From an uncultured Eubacteriales bacterium (GTDB taxonomy: Bacteria > Bacillota > Clostridia > Oscillospirales > Acutalibacteraceae), in contig ONWI01000086.1 of the NCBI GenBank assembly GCA_900321515.1, positions 1-11,526 on the forward strand: a stretch of 11,526 bases of DNA, written 5' to 3'. A program made the translations under genes and the position numbers. Of this stretch, positions 1 through 7,752 are shown piece by piece (the first letter of the stretch is position 1; each line of letters begins with the position of its first letter). The notes below the pieces were generated by a model. It was not told where the DNA came from, made no database searches, and saw only the letters and a program-made list of their open reading frames with translations.

Positions 1-338
1 ACCCTGGTTGAACGGCGAAGGCGCTTATCAAAGCGTTTCAGACGGAGCGACCTCACCTTGATCTTTGCCGCAATGCCCGTATAACTTTTGTGATAACAGC
101 TGTAAGCGCAAGAAATTATTAGGCAGATTGCACAATAGATAAGTTGCATAATGCTCTATAAAGCAGGCTTGGTTTACACACCGGAATAAGCGGTGTGGCG
201 TCTATAAATGAAAGACATAAGGACAATTTGCGTTATAATCTCCGGGGTAAAAAATGATAGATTTGCAACACAGTTATAATTCAAGAAAGCATCACATCTG
301 ACACACTGTAAATGTCAAAACCCGTTGTTAATTATGAC
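1..338. other. Intergenic region downstream of the his operon, no supported gene
   Basis: This is an AT-rich stretch beyond the his operon terminator. No frame gives a convincing gene. One plus-strand frame is open from the window edge to a TGA at 59-61 and could be the last 19 codons of a convergent gene entering from the left. A minus-strand frame is open leftward from about 110 and could be the start of another gene. Neither can be tested here. A perfect 7-bp inverted repeat (177-183 with 191-197, 7-nt loop) is present, but no T-run follows it on either strand, so I do not call it a terminator. TATAAT-like hexamers near 234 and 275 lack a well-spaced -35 partner. Confidence 0.5.
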
Positions 339-383
339 AAAAACAGACCGCACATATCGGGATAACCCAACATATGCGGTCTG
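339..383 (-). terminator. Rho-independent terminator of the his operon
   Basis: An inverted repeat pairs CAGACCGCA (344-352) with TGCGGTCTG (375-383), nine perfect base pairs. The inner part continues with small mismatches and closes with GGG (359-361) on CCC (366-368) around an ATAA loop. Read on the minus strand, the stem is followed at once by TTTTT (343-339), the usual U-tract. It lies 27 bp past the hisE stop, so it fits as the end of the his transcript. The plus-strand side has GGAAAAAC rather than a T-run, so it should act in one direction only. Confidence 0.9.
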
Positions 384-410
384 GAAAAACAAATTATAAA
401 AATTTATAAT

Positions 411-755
411 TCAGCTGTTCTTGTCTACCTGTTTAAAATTCTTGAGATTGCCGCTCTTGAGGCTGCGTCTGTCCAGCTCGGCATAGACATCCTCGAGCGG
501 GATTCCGCGCTTGACCATCAGCACCATAATGTGATAGAAGAGGTCGCTGATTTCTCCGACAAGGTCGCTGTCGCTGTCGTTTTTAGCGGCAATAATGGTT
601 TCGGCGCACTCCTCGCCGACCTTCTTGAGGATTTTGTCCAGTCCCGTATTCAGCAGGTAACAGGTGTAGGACTTCTCCTGCGGGTTGTCGCGGCGCTCAA
701 CAACCGTATCGTAAAGCGCTGTGAGCACGTCGTAATTTTCGTTTTGATTCTGCAT
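411..755 (-). CDS. hisE: Phosphoribosyl-ATP pyrophosphatase (HisE)
   Basis: HisE hydrolyses phosphoribosyl-ATP to phosphoribosyl-AMP and pyrophosphate, step two of histidine synthesis, in the cytoplasm. The 114-residue product is the usual length for a stand-alone HisE. It carries the all-alpha MazG-like fold signature: the Lys-rich turn before GEECAE (residues 47-52) and EISDLFYH (68-75), whose acidic residues bind the metal. The ATG is preceded by an AAGGAGA ribosome binding site about 10 nt upstream. In many bacteria HisE is fused to HisI. Here it is separate while HisI is joined to HisA. It is the last gene of the operon, cut off from hisA-hisI by a 354-bp spacer filled by repeat copy A, and followed by a strong terminator. 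Confidence 0.96.
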   Translation of the reverse strand: MQNQNENYDVLTALYDTVVERRDNPQEKSYTCYLLNTGLDKILKKVGEECAETIIAAKNDSDSDLVGEISDLFYHIMVLMVKRGIPLEDVYAELDRRSLKSGNLKNFKQVDKNS

Positions 756-782
756 TGTATTTCTGTCTCCTTATACTGTAGA

Positions 783-1110
783 TATTTTAGCCGATTGTAA
801 AATAGGGAAAAAAGTCGGTAATACGGGGGCTTTGACTTTTTGATGAGGGTGATTTTTCTCCAGTCCGGGGAAGAATTTTTTGATTTTTGACTTTTCGGTA
901 TTCGCCCAACCCCGTTTTGGTCTTGGCGCGTCTCGCTCGCTCGGCTCCGCCTCGCTCGTGAGGGCTTTGCCCTCACCCTCCCAGCAGGGCGCTGCCCTGC
1001 ACCCGCCAGGGAGCCAGCCCCCTGGACCCCACGCTCGCGTTCGCTCGCTAATTAGGGCGCTTCGCGCTTTCTTTTTTCTTTTTCTTCTCACTCACCACTT
1101 CTCACTTCAT
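783..1110. repeat. Interspersed hairpin-rich repeat, copy A
   Basis: This fills the hisA-hisI to hisE spacer. It aligns over its whole length, on the same strand, with copy B at about 8938-9262, including an identical 32-bp block (1019-1050 = 9165-9196). It holds a series of perfect short hairpins: 958-976 (8-bp stem, TTT loop), 984-1000 (7-bp stem, GCT loop), 1006-1025 (6-bp stem, 8-nt loop) and 1057-1067 (4-bp GCGC stem). On the plus strand the last hairpin is followed by a T-rich tract and then a heptamer array. No transposase is present. It resembles a non-autonomous interspersed element of the REP/BIME or MITE kind. The boundaries are approximate. Confidence 0.85.
1090..1110. repeat. Heptamer tandem array A
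   Basis: Three degenerate 7-bp units, ACTCACC, ACTTCTC and ACTTCAT, sit head to tail and reach the hisI stop codon. They form the right end of repeat copy A. The same period and the ACT-starting unit recur at 5714-5741, 7794-7821 and 9233-9260. Confidence 0.65.
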
Positions 1111-2159
1111 TACTGCCCGAACTTCCTGAACGCAATCGGCTGGAAGAAGCAGGAATGATTGCCCGTGTGACAGGCTGCCCCGGTCTGCTCCACACGAATC
1201 AGAAGGGTATCGTCGTCGCAATCGCCGCTGACAGAGACAATCTTCTGATAGTGACCGGAAGTTTCGCCCTTGTTCCAGAGTTGGTTCCTTGAACGGCTCC
1301 AGAACCAAGTGCGTCCCGTTTCGAGCGTAAGTCTGAGCGACTGCTCGTTCATATAAGCCAGCATAAGCACTTCGCCGGTGGAAGCCTCCTGAATTATCGC
1401 CGGAATCAGCTCGGACTTGGCAAAATAGCGTGACAAGTCTCTCGGCTTGTCAGCCTCGGCAATGGCGTTCGCAACATCCAGATCACCCGTGTAGATCGCC
1501 TTGCCCGCAATCGCGCCGTAAAGACCCGCGTTCCGCAGGGCGATAATGTCCTCAATGCCCGAAACGCCGCCGCTCGCCACAATGTCGCAGGACACGGCTC
1601 CGCTCAGCTCTGCCAGTTGCGCAAGGTTGGGACCCGTGAGCGTTCCGTCCCTCGAAATATCTGTAAAGATGATTGTCTTTACACCGATTTTCTCCATTTC
1701 GGCAGCCAGATCGGTAAAGTACACGTCGGACGTGTCAAGCCAGCCCTCGGCGGCAACCATGCCGTTGCGCGCGTCGATGCCTATGGCGATTCTGTCGCCG
1801 TACTTCGCGACCGCTTCGCGGGCAAACGCGGGATTCTTGACGGCAGCCGAACCGAGAATGACCCTTGCGATTCCGTTGGAAAGGTAATAATCGACCGCCT
1901 CCATGTTGCGGATGCCGCCGCCGACCTCGACCTTCAGTCCGGTTTGATTGGCGACACGGAGAAAAATATCCTTGTTGACGAGCGCCGCGTCTTTAGCGCC
2001 GTCGAGATCGACCATGTGAATCCACTCCGCGCCGGCAGCCTCAAAGCGGCGAGCCGTCTCCAGCGGATCCTCCGCGACCCTGTGAGCCGTGGCATAATCC
2101 CCCTTGACCAACCTGACGCAATTGCCGTCCTTAATATCTATTGCGGGAAATATTATCAT
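1110..2159 (-). CDS. hisA-hisI: HisA-HisI fusion: ProFAR isomerase plus phosphoribosyl-AMP cyclohydrolase
   Basis: This is one 349-residue ORF with two complete enzymes. Residues 1 to about 237 are HisA, the (beta/alpha)8 isomerase that converts ProFAR to PRFAR. It has AIDIKDG with Asp8, VEVGGGIR (78-84), GIDARNG with Asp129, TDISRDGT (166-173) and ASGGVS (195-200). Residues about 244-349 are HisI, which opens the PR-AMP ring. It has VLMLAYM (264-270), LWNKGETSG (294-302), the Mg-binding DCDDD (313-317) and zinc-site ACHTG (329-333) with Cys337. Each part is about full length (HisA about 240, HisI about 105), so this is a true fusion and not a read-through fragment. The two activities are not consecutive in the pathway. 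The ATG overlaps the stop of the upstream toxin remnant (ATGA), and a GGAG lies 12-13 nt upstream, a rather long spacing. hisF, which commonly lies between hisA and hisI, is absent. Confidence 0.95.
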   Translation of the reverse strand: MIIFPAIDIKDGNCVRLVKGDYATAHRVAEDPLETARRFEAAGAEWIHMVDLDGAKDAALVNKDIFLRVANQTGLKVEVGGGIRNMEAVDYYLSNGIARVILGSAAVKNPAFAREAVAKYGDRIAIGIDARNGMVAAEGWLDTSDVYFTDLAAEMEKIGVKTIIFTDISRDGTLTGPNLAQLAELSGAVSCDIVASGGVSGIEDIIALRNAGLYGAIAGKAIYTGDLDVANAIAEADKPRDLSRYFAKSELIPAIIQEASTGEVLMLAYMNEQSLRLTLETGRTWFWSRSRNQLWNKGETSGHYQKIVSVSGDCDDDTLLIRVEQTGAACHTGNHSCFFQPIAFRKFGQ

Positions 2160-2730
2160 TTTTCTAAATTCGCTCCTTTTAAATTAACGCCGACTAAAGC
2201 CTGTATTCCGGATTCGTCCCAGAATTCATTCTCCCAGAAAAAATATTCGTTTTTTCTCTTTTTGAAGATTCTGAAAGGTGTAACCGAGTTGTCGTACATA
2301 TGCATAACATCGCATACCTTCACAAGTTCCGGTATGATATCCATACACTTTGTGTATCTTTTAACAATCTTATCCTCAGGCACCCGTTTTCAGCACGCGA
2401 CCTGACGCGCGAAACATTAATCTCGGGATATGCCGCAAGAATATAGAAACATCTGATAAAATACCCTTGGGATTTAGCCTTTTGCAATAATCGGAGATTC
2501 CTGTCGGTGGATAAAACCGTTTCAAAAGTAAAGCTGCGTTTGTCAGCGATTGCGCTTTCTCTCATTTTCTCAGCCAGAACGGCAGCTTCCAAATCAGTGC
2601 AATGGTTTGTCCGCTTAATCTCGTCGGCGTTGATATAGGGTTCAATAATTTTTGCCAATTTTGTTATAGTTGATTTTCCGCCTTCAGGAATATTATCGGG
2701 ATTGTCATTTAATGTTTCATTCAAAGTCAT
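2156..2730 (-). pseudogene. Zeta-toxin-like (P-loop kinase) gene, frameshifted remnant
   Basis: Two overlapping frames together make a zeta-toxin/AAA-type kinase. The first (2730 down to a stop at 2320) has the Walker A remnant GGKST, the zeta-type INADEI, SFTFETVLS, AKSQGY and a basic SRVRSRAENG block. The family normally continues there with a GGH-x-VPE stretch, but this frame runs into unrelated residues. The continuation VPEDKIVKRY and a typical C-terminal half lie in the -1 frame (GTG at 2383 to stop at 2156). The crossover must lie near 2384-2393, because a TGA closes the second frame just upstream. The P-loop is also damaged: its first Gly/Ala is Asn and the preceding hydrophobic strand is missing. 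A ribosome binding site (GGAGTG) still precedes the ATG, and the second frame overlaps hisA by ATGA. Family zeta toxins phosphorylate UDP-N-acetylglucosamine. No epsilon-like antitoxin gene is visible. A sequencing error could explain the shift but not the altered P-loop. Confidence 0.8.
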
Positions 2731-2750
2731 GTTAATTCACTCCACGCTGT

Positions 2751-3332
2751 TCACAGCACGCCTTTCGTCGAGAGGGTACCGTCGTATTCGAGCTTCACGG
2801 CTGCCTTCAGGGAATGAGCCACCGCCTTGAAGATCGCCTCGATGATGTGATGGGAATTGTTGCCGTAAAGCGATTGGATGTGAAGCGTCACCCCTGCATT
2901 CATGGCGAACGCGCGGAAGAATTCCTCGGTCAGACAGCAATCGAAGTCACCGCAGCGCCACTGCGGAAACTGCGCGTCAAATACGAGGAACGGCCTGCCG
3001 CTGATGTCCAGCGAACAGAAGGCGAGTGCCTCGTCCATCGGAATATAGAAGCTGCCGTAGCGGGCGATGCCCTTCTTGTCACCGACTGCCGCGGCAAAAG
3101 CCTGACCGAGGGCAATGCCGATATCTTCGGCGGTGTGGTGTCCGTCCACATTCAGATCGCCCCGGCAGCTCACTCTGAGACCGAATCCGGAATGCACTCC
3201 GAACGCGGTAAGCATGTGGTCGAGGAAGCCGATGCCGCTGTCAGCCGAGACTTCGCCGCCGTCCAGATTCAATGTGATATCAATGTCGGTTTCTTTTGTG
3301 GTTCTGGTAATTTCGCCCTTGCGCCCACTCAT
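2751..3332 (-). CDS. hisB: Imidazoleglycerol-phosphate dehydratase (HisB, single domain)
   Basis: HisB removes water from imidazole glycerol phosphate to give imidazole acetol phosphate. The 193-residue length is that of the stand-alone dehydratase, so the phosphatase domain found in the enterobacterial fusion is missing. The twin metal-binding repeats are clear: FLDHM (37-41, His39), GHHTAED (64-70, His65/66 and Glu69) and SHHIIEA (160-166, His161/162 and Glu165). The ATG overlaps the hisC stop in an ATGA, and GGAGGGA inside the hisC end serves as its ribosome binding site, so the two should be translationally coupled. Downstream, 20 bp separate it from the toxin remnant. A separate histidinol-phosphate phosphatase is needed and is not in the window. 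Confidence 0.97.
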   Translation of the reverse strand: MSGRKGEITRTTKETDIDITLNLDGGEVSADSGIGFLDHMLTAFGVHSGFGLRVSCRGDLNVDGHHTAEDIGIALGQAFAAAVGDKKGIARYGSFYIPMDEALAFCSLDISGRPFLVFDAQFPQWRCGDFDCCLTEEFFRAFAMNAGVTLHIQSLYGNNSHHIIEAIFKAVAHSLKAAVKLEYDGTLSTKGVL

Positions 3333-4390
3333 GATAACGCTCCCTCCAGCAGCCGCACAACCTCGGCATTTTCCGCCTCCGTGCCGCAGGTAATCCTCAG
3401 ATAATCGCCCATATGGCGCACAATCACGCCCTCCGCCTTCATGGAATGGAATATCCTGTCCGCCTCGCCGGACGGGAATTTCACAAAGACGAAATTCGCG
3501 GCGGTCGGCAGAAGCGAGAGCTTATCGGGATATCTGTCGGCAAGCGCTCTGACCGCGGCGTAAAGCGAATCGCGGGAAGAAATCACAGCCTGCGCCGCTT
3601 CGCGCAGTTCATCGGGGCAAGCAAAGAGCGCTTCGGCAGCCGCCTGGGTCATGGAATTGACGTTGTAAGGGGACTTCGCGGCGCGAAGCGCCTTGGTGAG
3701 GGCGGGATTCGCCACGGCGAGTCCGCAGCGTATTCCCGCCATGCGAAGCGCCTTGGAGCAGGTTTTGAGCACCATGAGGTTGTCGTACTTTTCCACGCAG
3801 TCCAGCACCGACTGATCCCAGAATTCCATATAAGCCTCGTCCACCACGACAAGGCAATCCGGAACGTCCTCTATCAGCCTGAGAACTTCCGTTCTGGGAA
3901 GTCCGACGCCGGTGGGATTGCAGGGATTGGAGAAGATCACAGTCCGCGCGCCCTCTTTTTTGATGAGGTCAATCAGCGCGTCCACGTCAATACGGAAAGA
4001 TTCGTCCTTTTGATACTCCACGCAGCGATTCTCCGCCAGATATCCGTAGCATTTGTACATAGAAAAATCCGGAGAAGTACAGACCAGCGTTTCGCCCTTG
4101 GACATAAGGGTCTGGGTTATCAGGGTAAGCAGTTCATCCGAACCGTTGCCGACGGTTATCAGCTCAGGTCTGACCCCGAAGAATCCTCCGGCAGCGGCGC
4201 AGACCGCAGACGCGGCAGGATCGGGATAGCGGTTGAGGTGCAACTGAGAAATACGAGCGATGATATCCGCGGTCATTTCCCGGGAAATTTCCAGAAAGGA
4301 CTCGTTTGCGTCGAGCCGGATCCTGTAATTGCCGCTGATCGGCTCATACGGCACCATTTCCCGCACTTTTTCGTTTAATCTGTATGACAT
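3329..4390 (-). CDS. hisC: Histidinol-phosphate aminotransferase (HisC)
   Basis: This is a fold-type I, PLP-dependent transaminase that makes histidinol phosphate from imidazole acetol phosphate and glutamate. At 353 residues it is the usual size. The motifs are in order: LDANES near the N terminus (26-31), RYPDP (54-58), GNGSDELL (81-88), SNPCNPTG (154-161), VDEAY (183-187) and the PLP lysine in TCSKALRMAG (Lys213) followed by Arg221. The TCSKA/RMAG block and its place between hisD and hisB separate it from other class I/II aminotransferases. It starts 15 bp after the hisD stop, with only a moderate AAGGGCGG ribosome binding site, and its own stop overlaps the hisB ATG. Confidence 0.97.
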   Translation of the reverse strand: MSYRLNEKVREMVPYEPISGNYRIRLDANESFLEISREMTADIIARISQLHLNRYPDPAASAVCAAAGGFFGVRPELITVGNGSDELLTLITQTLMSKGETLVCTSPDFSMYKCYGYLAENRCVEYQKDESFRIDVDALIDLIKKEGARTVIFSNPCNPTGVGLPRTEVLRLIEDVPDCLVVVDEAYMEFWDQSVLDCVEKYDNLMVLKTCSKALRMAGIRCGLAVANPALTKALRAAKSPYNVNSMTQAAAEALFACPDELREAAQAVISSRDSLYAAVRALADRYPDKLSLLPTAANFVFVKFPSGEADRIFHSMKAEGVIVRHMGDYLRITCGTEAENAEVVRLLEGALS

Positions 4391-4405
4391 ATATTCTTAC
4401 CGCCC

Positions 4406-5692
4406 TTATTCAAATCTCACCTTAACGGCGTTGGCGTGCGCCGTAAGGCTCTCGTTCTCCGCCATCAGCACGACATCGTTCCTGACCTCGCGCAGCGCGT
4501 TTTCATTATAATAGATAAAGCTGGACTTCTTGATGAACGCGTCCACCGACAGCGGGGAGAAAAATCTCGCTGTGCCGCTTGTAGGAAGCACATGATTCGG
4601 ACCCGCGAAGTAATCGCCCAGCGGTTCCGGCGCGTAATGGCCAAGAAAGACCGAACCCGCGTTGTCAAAGCGTCCGATGTATTCCATGGGATTCTCCACG
4701 CAGACTTCCAGATGTTCGGGCGCAAGCTCGTTTGCCATTTCGACGGCATCGTCAAGCGAATCGCAGATAATAATGCCGCCGTAATTGGCGATGGATTCCT
4801 CGATGATCTCTCTGCGGGACATCTGGGCGCACTGCCGGACAAGTTCCGCGTCGGTCTTCTGCGCAAGCTCCCCGCAGGTGGTGACGAGAATAGCCGAAGC
4901 GAGCCTGTCGTGTTCCGCCTGACTCATGAGATCAGCGGCGAGGAATTTCGGGTCGGCGGTTTCGTCGGCGACGATCAGTATCTCGCTCGGACCGGCTATC
5001 ATATCTATATCAACGGTGCCGTAAACCAGCCTTTTTGCGGTTGCGACGAAAATATTGCCGGGTCCGACGATCTTGTCCACCTTGGGGATTTCGGCGGTGC
5101 CGTAAGCAAAAGAGCCAATTGCCTGCGCTCCTCCGCAGAGGAACACCCTGTCAACGCCGGCGATGGCAGCAGCCGCCAGAATGTCGCGGTTGGCGCTGCC
5201 GTCCTTGCAGGGCGGAGTCGCCATAATAATTTCGCCTACGCCGGCGATCTTGGCGGGAATGACGTTCATCAGCACCGAAGAGAAGAGAGCGGCAGTGCCA
5301 CCGGGGACATAAACGCCGACTCTGTGCAATCCGCGGATTCTCTGACCCAGAATAACGCCGTTGTCCTTGGCAGTGAGCCAGCTCTGCTGCACCTGGCGAT
5401 TGTGGAAGTCTTTGATATTTTCGGCAGCCCGTTTCATTGCGGCAATCAGTTCGCTGTCGCATTCCTTTTCGGCATTGTCGATAACGTCCCTGGGGACCTC
5501 ATAGAATTCGGGGGTTGAAGTGTCGAATCTGGCGGTGTATTTTTTAACAGCCTCATCCCCTTCCGACCGGACGTCGTCCAGAATGGCGGAAACGATTTCG
5601 GTGACTTTTTTGTCGGTATCACCGCTTCTCTGCCTGAGCTGGGCGAGAAAATCACGTTCCGCCTTTCCGTCCGCCTTCACAATTTTTATCAT
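4406..5692 (-). CDS. hisD: Histidinol dehydrogenase (HisD)
   Basis: HisD performs the last two steps, oxidising L-histidinol to L-histidine with two NAD+. The 428-residue protein is full length. The NAD-binding and catalytic regions are intact: VGVYVPGGTA (125-134), KIVGPGNIFVATAKR (207-221), DMIAGPSE (230-237), and the zinc ligands Gln258 and His261 (MSQAEHD), Asp360 (PLGDYFAGPNHVLP) and His419 (TAHAN). The catalytic pair Glu326-His327 lies in LAPEHLE. The ATG has a strong GAGGAGG ribosome binding site 8 nt upstream. A 256-bp spacer separates it from the DIP1984-family gene upstream, so an extra promoter there is possible, but I do not see a convincing one. Confidence 0.98.
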   Translation of the reverse strand: MIKIVKADGKAERDFLAQLRQRSGDTDKKVTEIVSAILDDVRSEGDEAVKKYTARFDTSTPEFYEVPRDVIDNAEKECDSELIAAMKRAAENIKDFHNRQVQQSWLTAKDNGVILGQRIRGLHRVGVYVPGGTAALFSSVLMNVIPAKIAGVGEIIMATPPCKDGSANRDILAAAAIAGVDRVFLCGGAQAIGSFAYGTAEIPKVDKIVGPGNIFVATAKRLVYGTVDIDMIAGPSEILIVADETADPKFLAADLMSQAEHDRLASAILVTTCGELAQKTDAELVRQCAQMSRREIIEESIANYGGIIICDSLDDAVEMANELAPEHLEVCVENPMEYIGRFDNAGSVFLGHYAPEPLGDYFAGPNHVLPTSGTARFFSPLSVDAFIKKSSFIYYNENALREVRNDVVLMAENESLTAHANAVKVRFE

Positions 5693-5948
5693 ATTTTTTC
5701 CTCCTCAAAAATCACTATTCTCTATTCTCTATTCTCTAAAAAGAAAAAGCCCCTTGCCCGCCCTCGCGGAATGCAGTCAATGCCGCGGTGATAAAAGTAA
5801 GCTGTCACTGTGCGCTCGTAAGCTGTCGGGACATTACGATTCTGAATGAGGGATCGAACCTCCGCGCCCGTCCTGAGACGCAACCATAAGTGCAGCGTGC
5901 GCCGCTGCCGGCGTTGGCATTCGCCCTGCCGTCCGCTAACGTCGTGAA
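5693..5948. other. Intergenic spacer upstream of hisD with small structures
   Basis: This is a 256-bp gap inside the his cluster. It holds a heptamer array next to hisD (5714-5741) and a small inverted repeat, CGCGG (5765-5769) with CCGCG (5783-5787). A 10-bp direct repeat, GTAAGCTGTC, occurs at 5797-5806 and 5818-5827. A T-arm-like sequence (GGTTCGATCC on the minus strand, about 5852-5861) is also present. On the minus strand the sequence just before the heptamers is a TTTTTCTTTTT run (about 5740-5750), but no complementary stem precedes it, so I do not call a terminator. There is no T-box consensus and no well-spaced -35/-10 pair. Confidence 0.5.
5714..5741. repeat. Heptamer tandem array D
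   Basis: Four 7-bp units occur in tandem, ACTATTC, then TCTATTC twice, then TCTAAAA, ending about 22 bp before the hisD start (in reading direction). Period and sequence resemble the arrays at 1090, 7794 and 9233. Here the middle units are identical, which suggests recent expansion by slippage. Confidence 0.7.
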
Positions 5949-6416
5949 TTATTCTGCTAAATTTTCGTTAAGATCTACGGTCCAGTTGGTCTGCTGAAGC
6001 GAATTGTCGAGCAGACGGAGTTCTTTGGACAAGCTGTCAACCTGCTTCTGAAGCTCCCTGACCGAAACCGTGGGAATAATCTTGATTTCGGAATTTCTCG
6101 CACGGAAAGCCGAACGGCTTGAAGTGTTGACCAAATCGCGGTAAATCGACAGTTTCAGGGTGAGAGCATCCTTTCTGGCGATGATTTGGGTAAGGGACAT
6201 ACCGTCCACGACGGTGGAACAATTGGTCATATTGATGCGGCTGATAAGCCATTCGAGCCGGTTCAGGTTTTCGTTAAGTTCCGCGAGCAGGTCATCCGGA
6301 TTTTCGGAAGGCTGCTCGCCCTCCTGCTTGAAGGCGTTGTTTTCCAGACGGCTTCTGAGCTGCTGGATACGGATACTGAGATCAGCCCTCTCCTGCAGAG
6401 CCTCGGCTAATTTCAT
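5949..6416 (-). CDS. DIP1984-family protein of unknown function
   Basis: The 155-residue protein matches the pattern I know as the DIP1984 family (sometimes labelled septicolysin on weak grounds). Recognisable parts are MKLAEALQERADL at the start, LLAELN and the ISRINMTNCST segment with DGMSLTQIIARKDAL, then SEIKIIPTV, VRELQKQVD and a late NWTVDLNE. It is predicted to be mostly helical, rich in Leu, Glu, Arg and Gln with heptad-like spacing (residues 1-60 and 120-145), so a coiled coil is likely. There is no signal peptide or membrane segment, so it should be cytoplasmic. The molecular function is unknown. It starts 13 bp after the lipoprotein stop, behind a GGGGGG ribosome binding site, so the two genes are probably co-transcribed. 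Nothing in it suggests a histidine role. Confidence 0.85.
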   Translation of the reverse strand: MKLAEALQERADLSIRIQQLRSRLENNAFKQEGEQPSENPDDLLAELNENLNRLEWLISRINMTNCSTVVDGMSLTQIIARKDALTLKLSIYRDLVNTSSRSAFRARNSEIKIIPTVSVRELQKQVDSLSKELRLLDNSLQQTNWTVDLNENLAE

Positions 6417-6429
6417 TGCAAACCCCCCG

Positions 6430-7674
6430 TTATTTCTGACTGCCGAACCAGAAGTAAACCTCGTCGCCCGGCTTGTAGGTGAACATCACGGAACGGCTGT
6501 TCGGCGAGCAAAGGCAGGTGGCGTTATATTCGTCGCCGTTCATATTGTATGCAAAAAAGCTGTGCTGCTTCTCATCAATTCCGGCGTATTCGGCGGGAGT
6601 CTCCTCGCTGTCTCTCATACGGAAGGCGAGGGTGATATCATCCCATGTGGTCTGATTGATATCGGAACCGATTTCGACCTTGTAGATAGCGCCCTCAAAA
6701 TCAATGTCGCGCTTTTTGGAGACATATTTGTCCACAAGGCTGATTTCCCTGCTGTCCATATCGGCGAGAATGCTCTTGCTTACGGCGTCAACATCATCGA
6801 CAGGGACGAGACTGATAAGACCCTTGCTGATGAAAATTTTGTCCAGATGACAAATGCTTCCGTAAAGTCCGTCCGTGACCTTGATGAATTTATTGTAAGA
6901 GCAATATTTCTTTGCGCCGAAGAAAATATGAGCGACGCATCCATCGGTAGTCTCGTCGATATTATTGGGGTCATAATCCTTTCTCTCATGGAGCGCATTG
7001 GAGACGCCGTAGATATTCAGCTTGCCCCTTTCGCTCTGACCTCTGAAATAGAGGCTTATTTTGCTGTTAATGGTTTCAAAATAAGTCTTGCACATGCCGG
7101 GATTATCTTCGAGCAGAATAATATTGTCGCTTGTAACAGACAGCTTGCTGTGTACGGCGTAATAAGCGGGGGACGTTTCAAAATACTCGTGATACATGCT
7201 GTATTTGGTTTCCTTGCCGCCGCGGGTGAAGCGGTAAACCAGATTGAAGGTCTGTGAGGAATCGTTGAGATTTTCGGTCAGCACACCGAGGCTGTCAAAC
7301 AAAGGCATCCAGATTTCACGCATAATACCTTCATTGATAGGCTGGGACTGTCTGTCGTCGTAAAAGATATCTTCTTCGGAGTCGTAAAACGCGTGAACGC
7401 CGCTGTTGAATGAAATAAGGTAATCCCCCTTGTATTCATCGCCCTCAGCGGCTTCGCACTTTTTGACCTTGAAGCCGCGGCTGTATTTCTCCTGCATATA
7501 AGACTCAGCCCGTTTGCCAATCTCGTCGGCGCGCTCTCTGTTTTTGATGATTTCCTGCGCGGACTGACAACCGACGGCAAACACCGGAAGCAGCAGAGCG
7601 GCGGCAAGCAGCAGAGCGGTTTTCTTCTTCAGGGAGATAAATCTCACAAAATTCTTGACGTTTTCTTTTTTCAT
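6430..7674 (-). CDS. Putative lipoprotein of unknown family
   Basis: I do not recognise this 414-residue protein. The frame is open up to 7815, but I choose the ATG at 7674. An AGAGG lies about 10 nt upstream of it, and residues from there form a classic export signal: basic n-region (KKENVKNFVRFISLKKK), hydrophobic core (ALLLAAALLLP) and FAVGC with Cys36 as the likely lipidated residue. The -3 residue is Ala rather than the usual Leu, so the lipobox is slightly unusual. The rest is soluble, rich in Asp, Tyr and Ser, with several Cys residues (near 52, 223, 253, 268, 282 and 391), and no further membrane segment. It is most likely anchored outside the cell membrane. The gene sits in the his cluster between the GNAT gene and the DIP1984-family gene, with no evident histidine link. 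A short inverted repeat, GTTCA/TGAAC (about 7716-7731), lies upstream. Confidence 0.8.
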   Translation of the reverse strand: MKKENVKNFVRFISLKKKTALLLAAALLLPVFAVGCQSAQEIIKNRERADEIGKRAESYMQEKYSRGFKVKKCEAAEGDEYKGDYLISFNSGVHAFYDSEEDIFYDDRQSQPINEGIMREIWMPLFDSLGVLTENLNDSSQTFNLVYRFTRGGKETKYSMYHEYFETSPAYYAVHSKLSVTSDNIILLEDNPGMCKTYFETINSKISLYFRGQSERGKLNIYGVSNALHERKDYDPNNIDETTDGCVAHIFFGAKKYCSYNKFIKVTDGLYGSICHLDKIFISKGLISLVPVDDVDAVSKSILADMDSREISLVDKYVSKKRDIDFEGAIYKVEIGSDINQTTWDDITLAFRMRDSEETPAEYAGIDEKQHSFFAYNMNGDEYNATCLCSPNSRSVMFTYKPGDEVYFWFGSQK

Positions 7675-7752
7675 TGTAAATGCACCTCTTTCGATTTGTT
7701 TGTGGATATCAGATTTGTTCACTCCGATGAACGACAATTCGCGGAAACATGC

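Noticed and set aside
177..197. Second terminator downstream of hisE
   Set aside because: The 7-bp stem is perfect but no T-run follows it on either strand.
771..1091. Minus-strand ORF of 106 codons in repeat copy A, sharing a peptide pattern (TRAWGPG, RDAPRPKRG) with an ORF at 8944-9255 in copy B
   Set aside because: The similarity follows from the shared repeat DNA. Base changes preserve hairpin pairing rather than the protein, neither ORF has a ribosome binding site I trust, and the peptide is low-complexity Pro/Arg/Gly. In-frame length differences between copies make this worth a glance, not a gene call.
2376..2400. Programmed -1 frameshift joining the two halves of the zeta-like gene
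   Set aside because: The GAAAACGGG context is not a proper X-XXY-YYZ slippery heptamer, and the family's GGH residues would still be missing, as is the normal P-loop. Gene decay is simpler.
4436..5518. Long plus-strand ORF (360 codons) opposite hisD, and similar ones at 1617-2405, 3413-4378 and 6160-7257
   Set aside because: They are antisense shadows of genes with clear family motifs on the other strand. Their products show no recognisable motifs.
5840..5900. Possible tRNA on the minus strand (GGTTCGATCC T-loop-like sequence)
   Set aside because: The T-stem has a G-A mismatch at its base, no matching 5' acceptor arm occurs upstream, and no anticodon arm can be drawn. At best it is a degenerate fragment.
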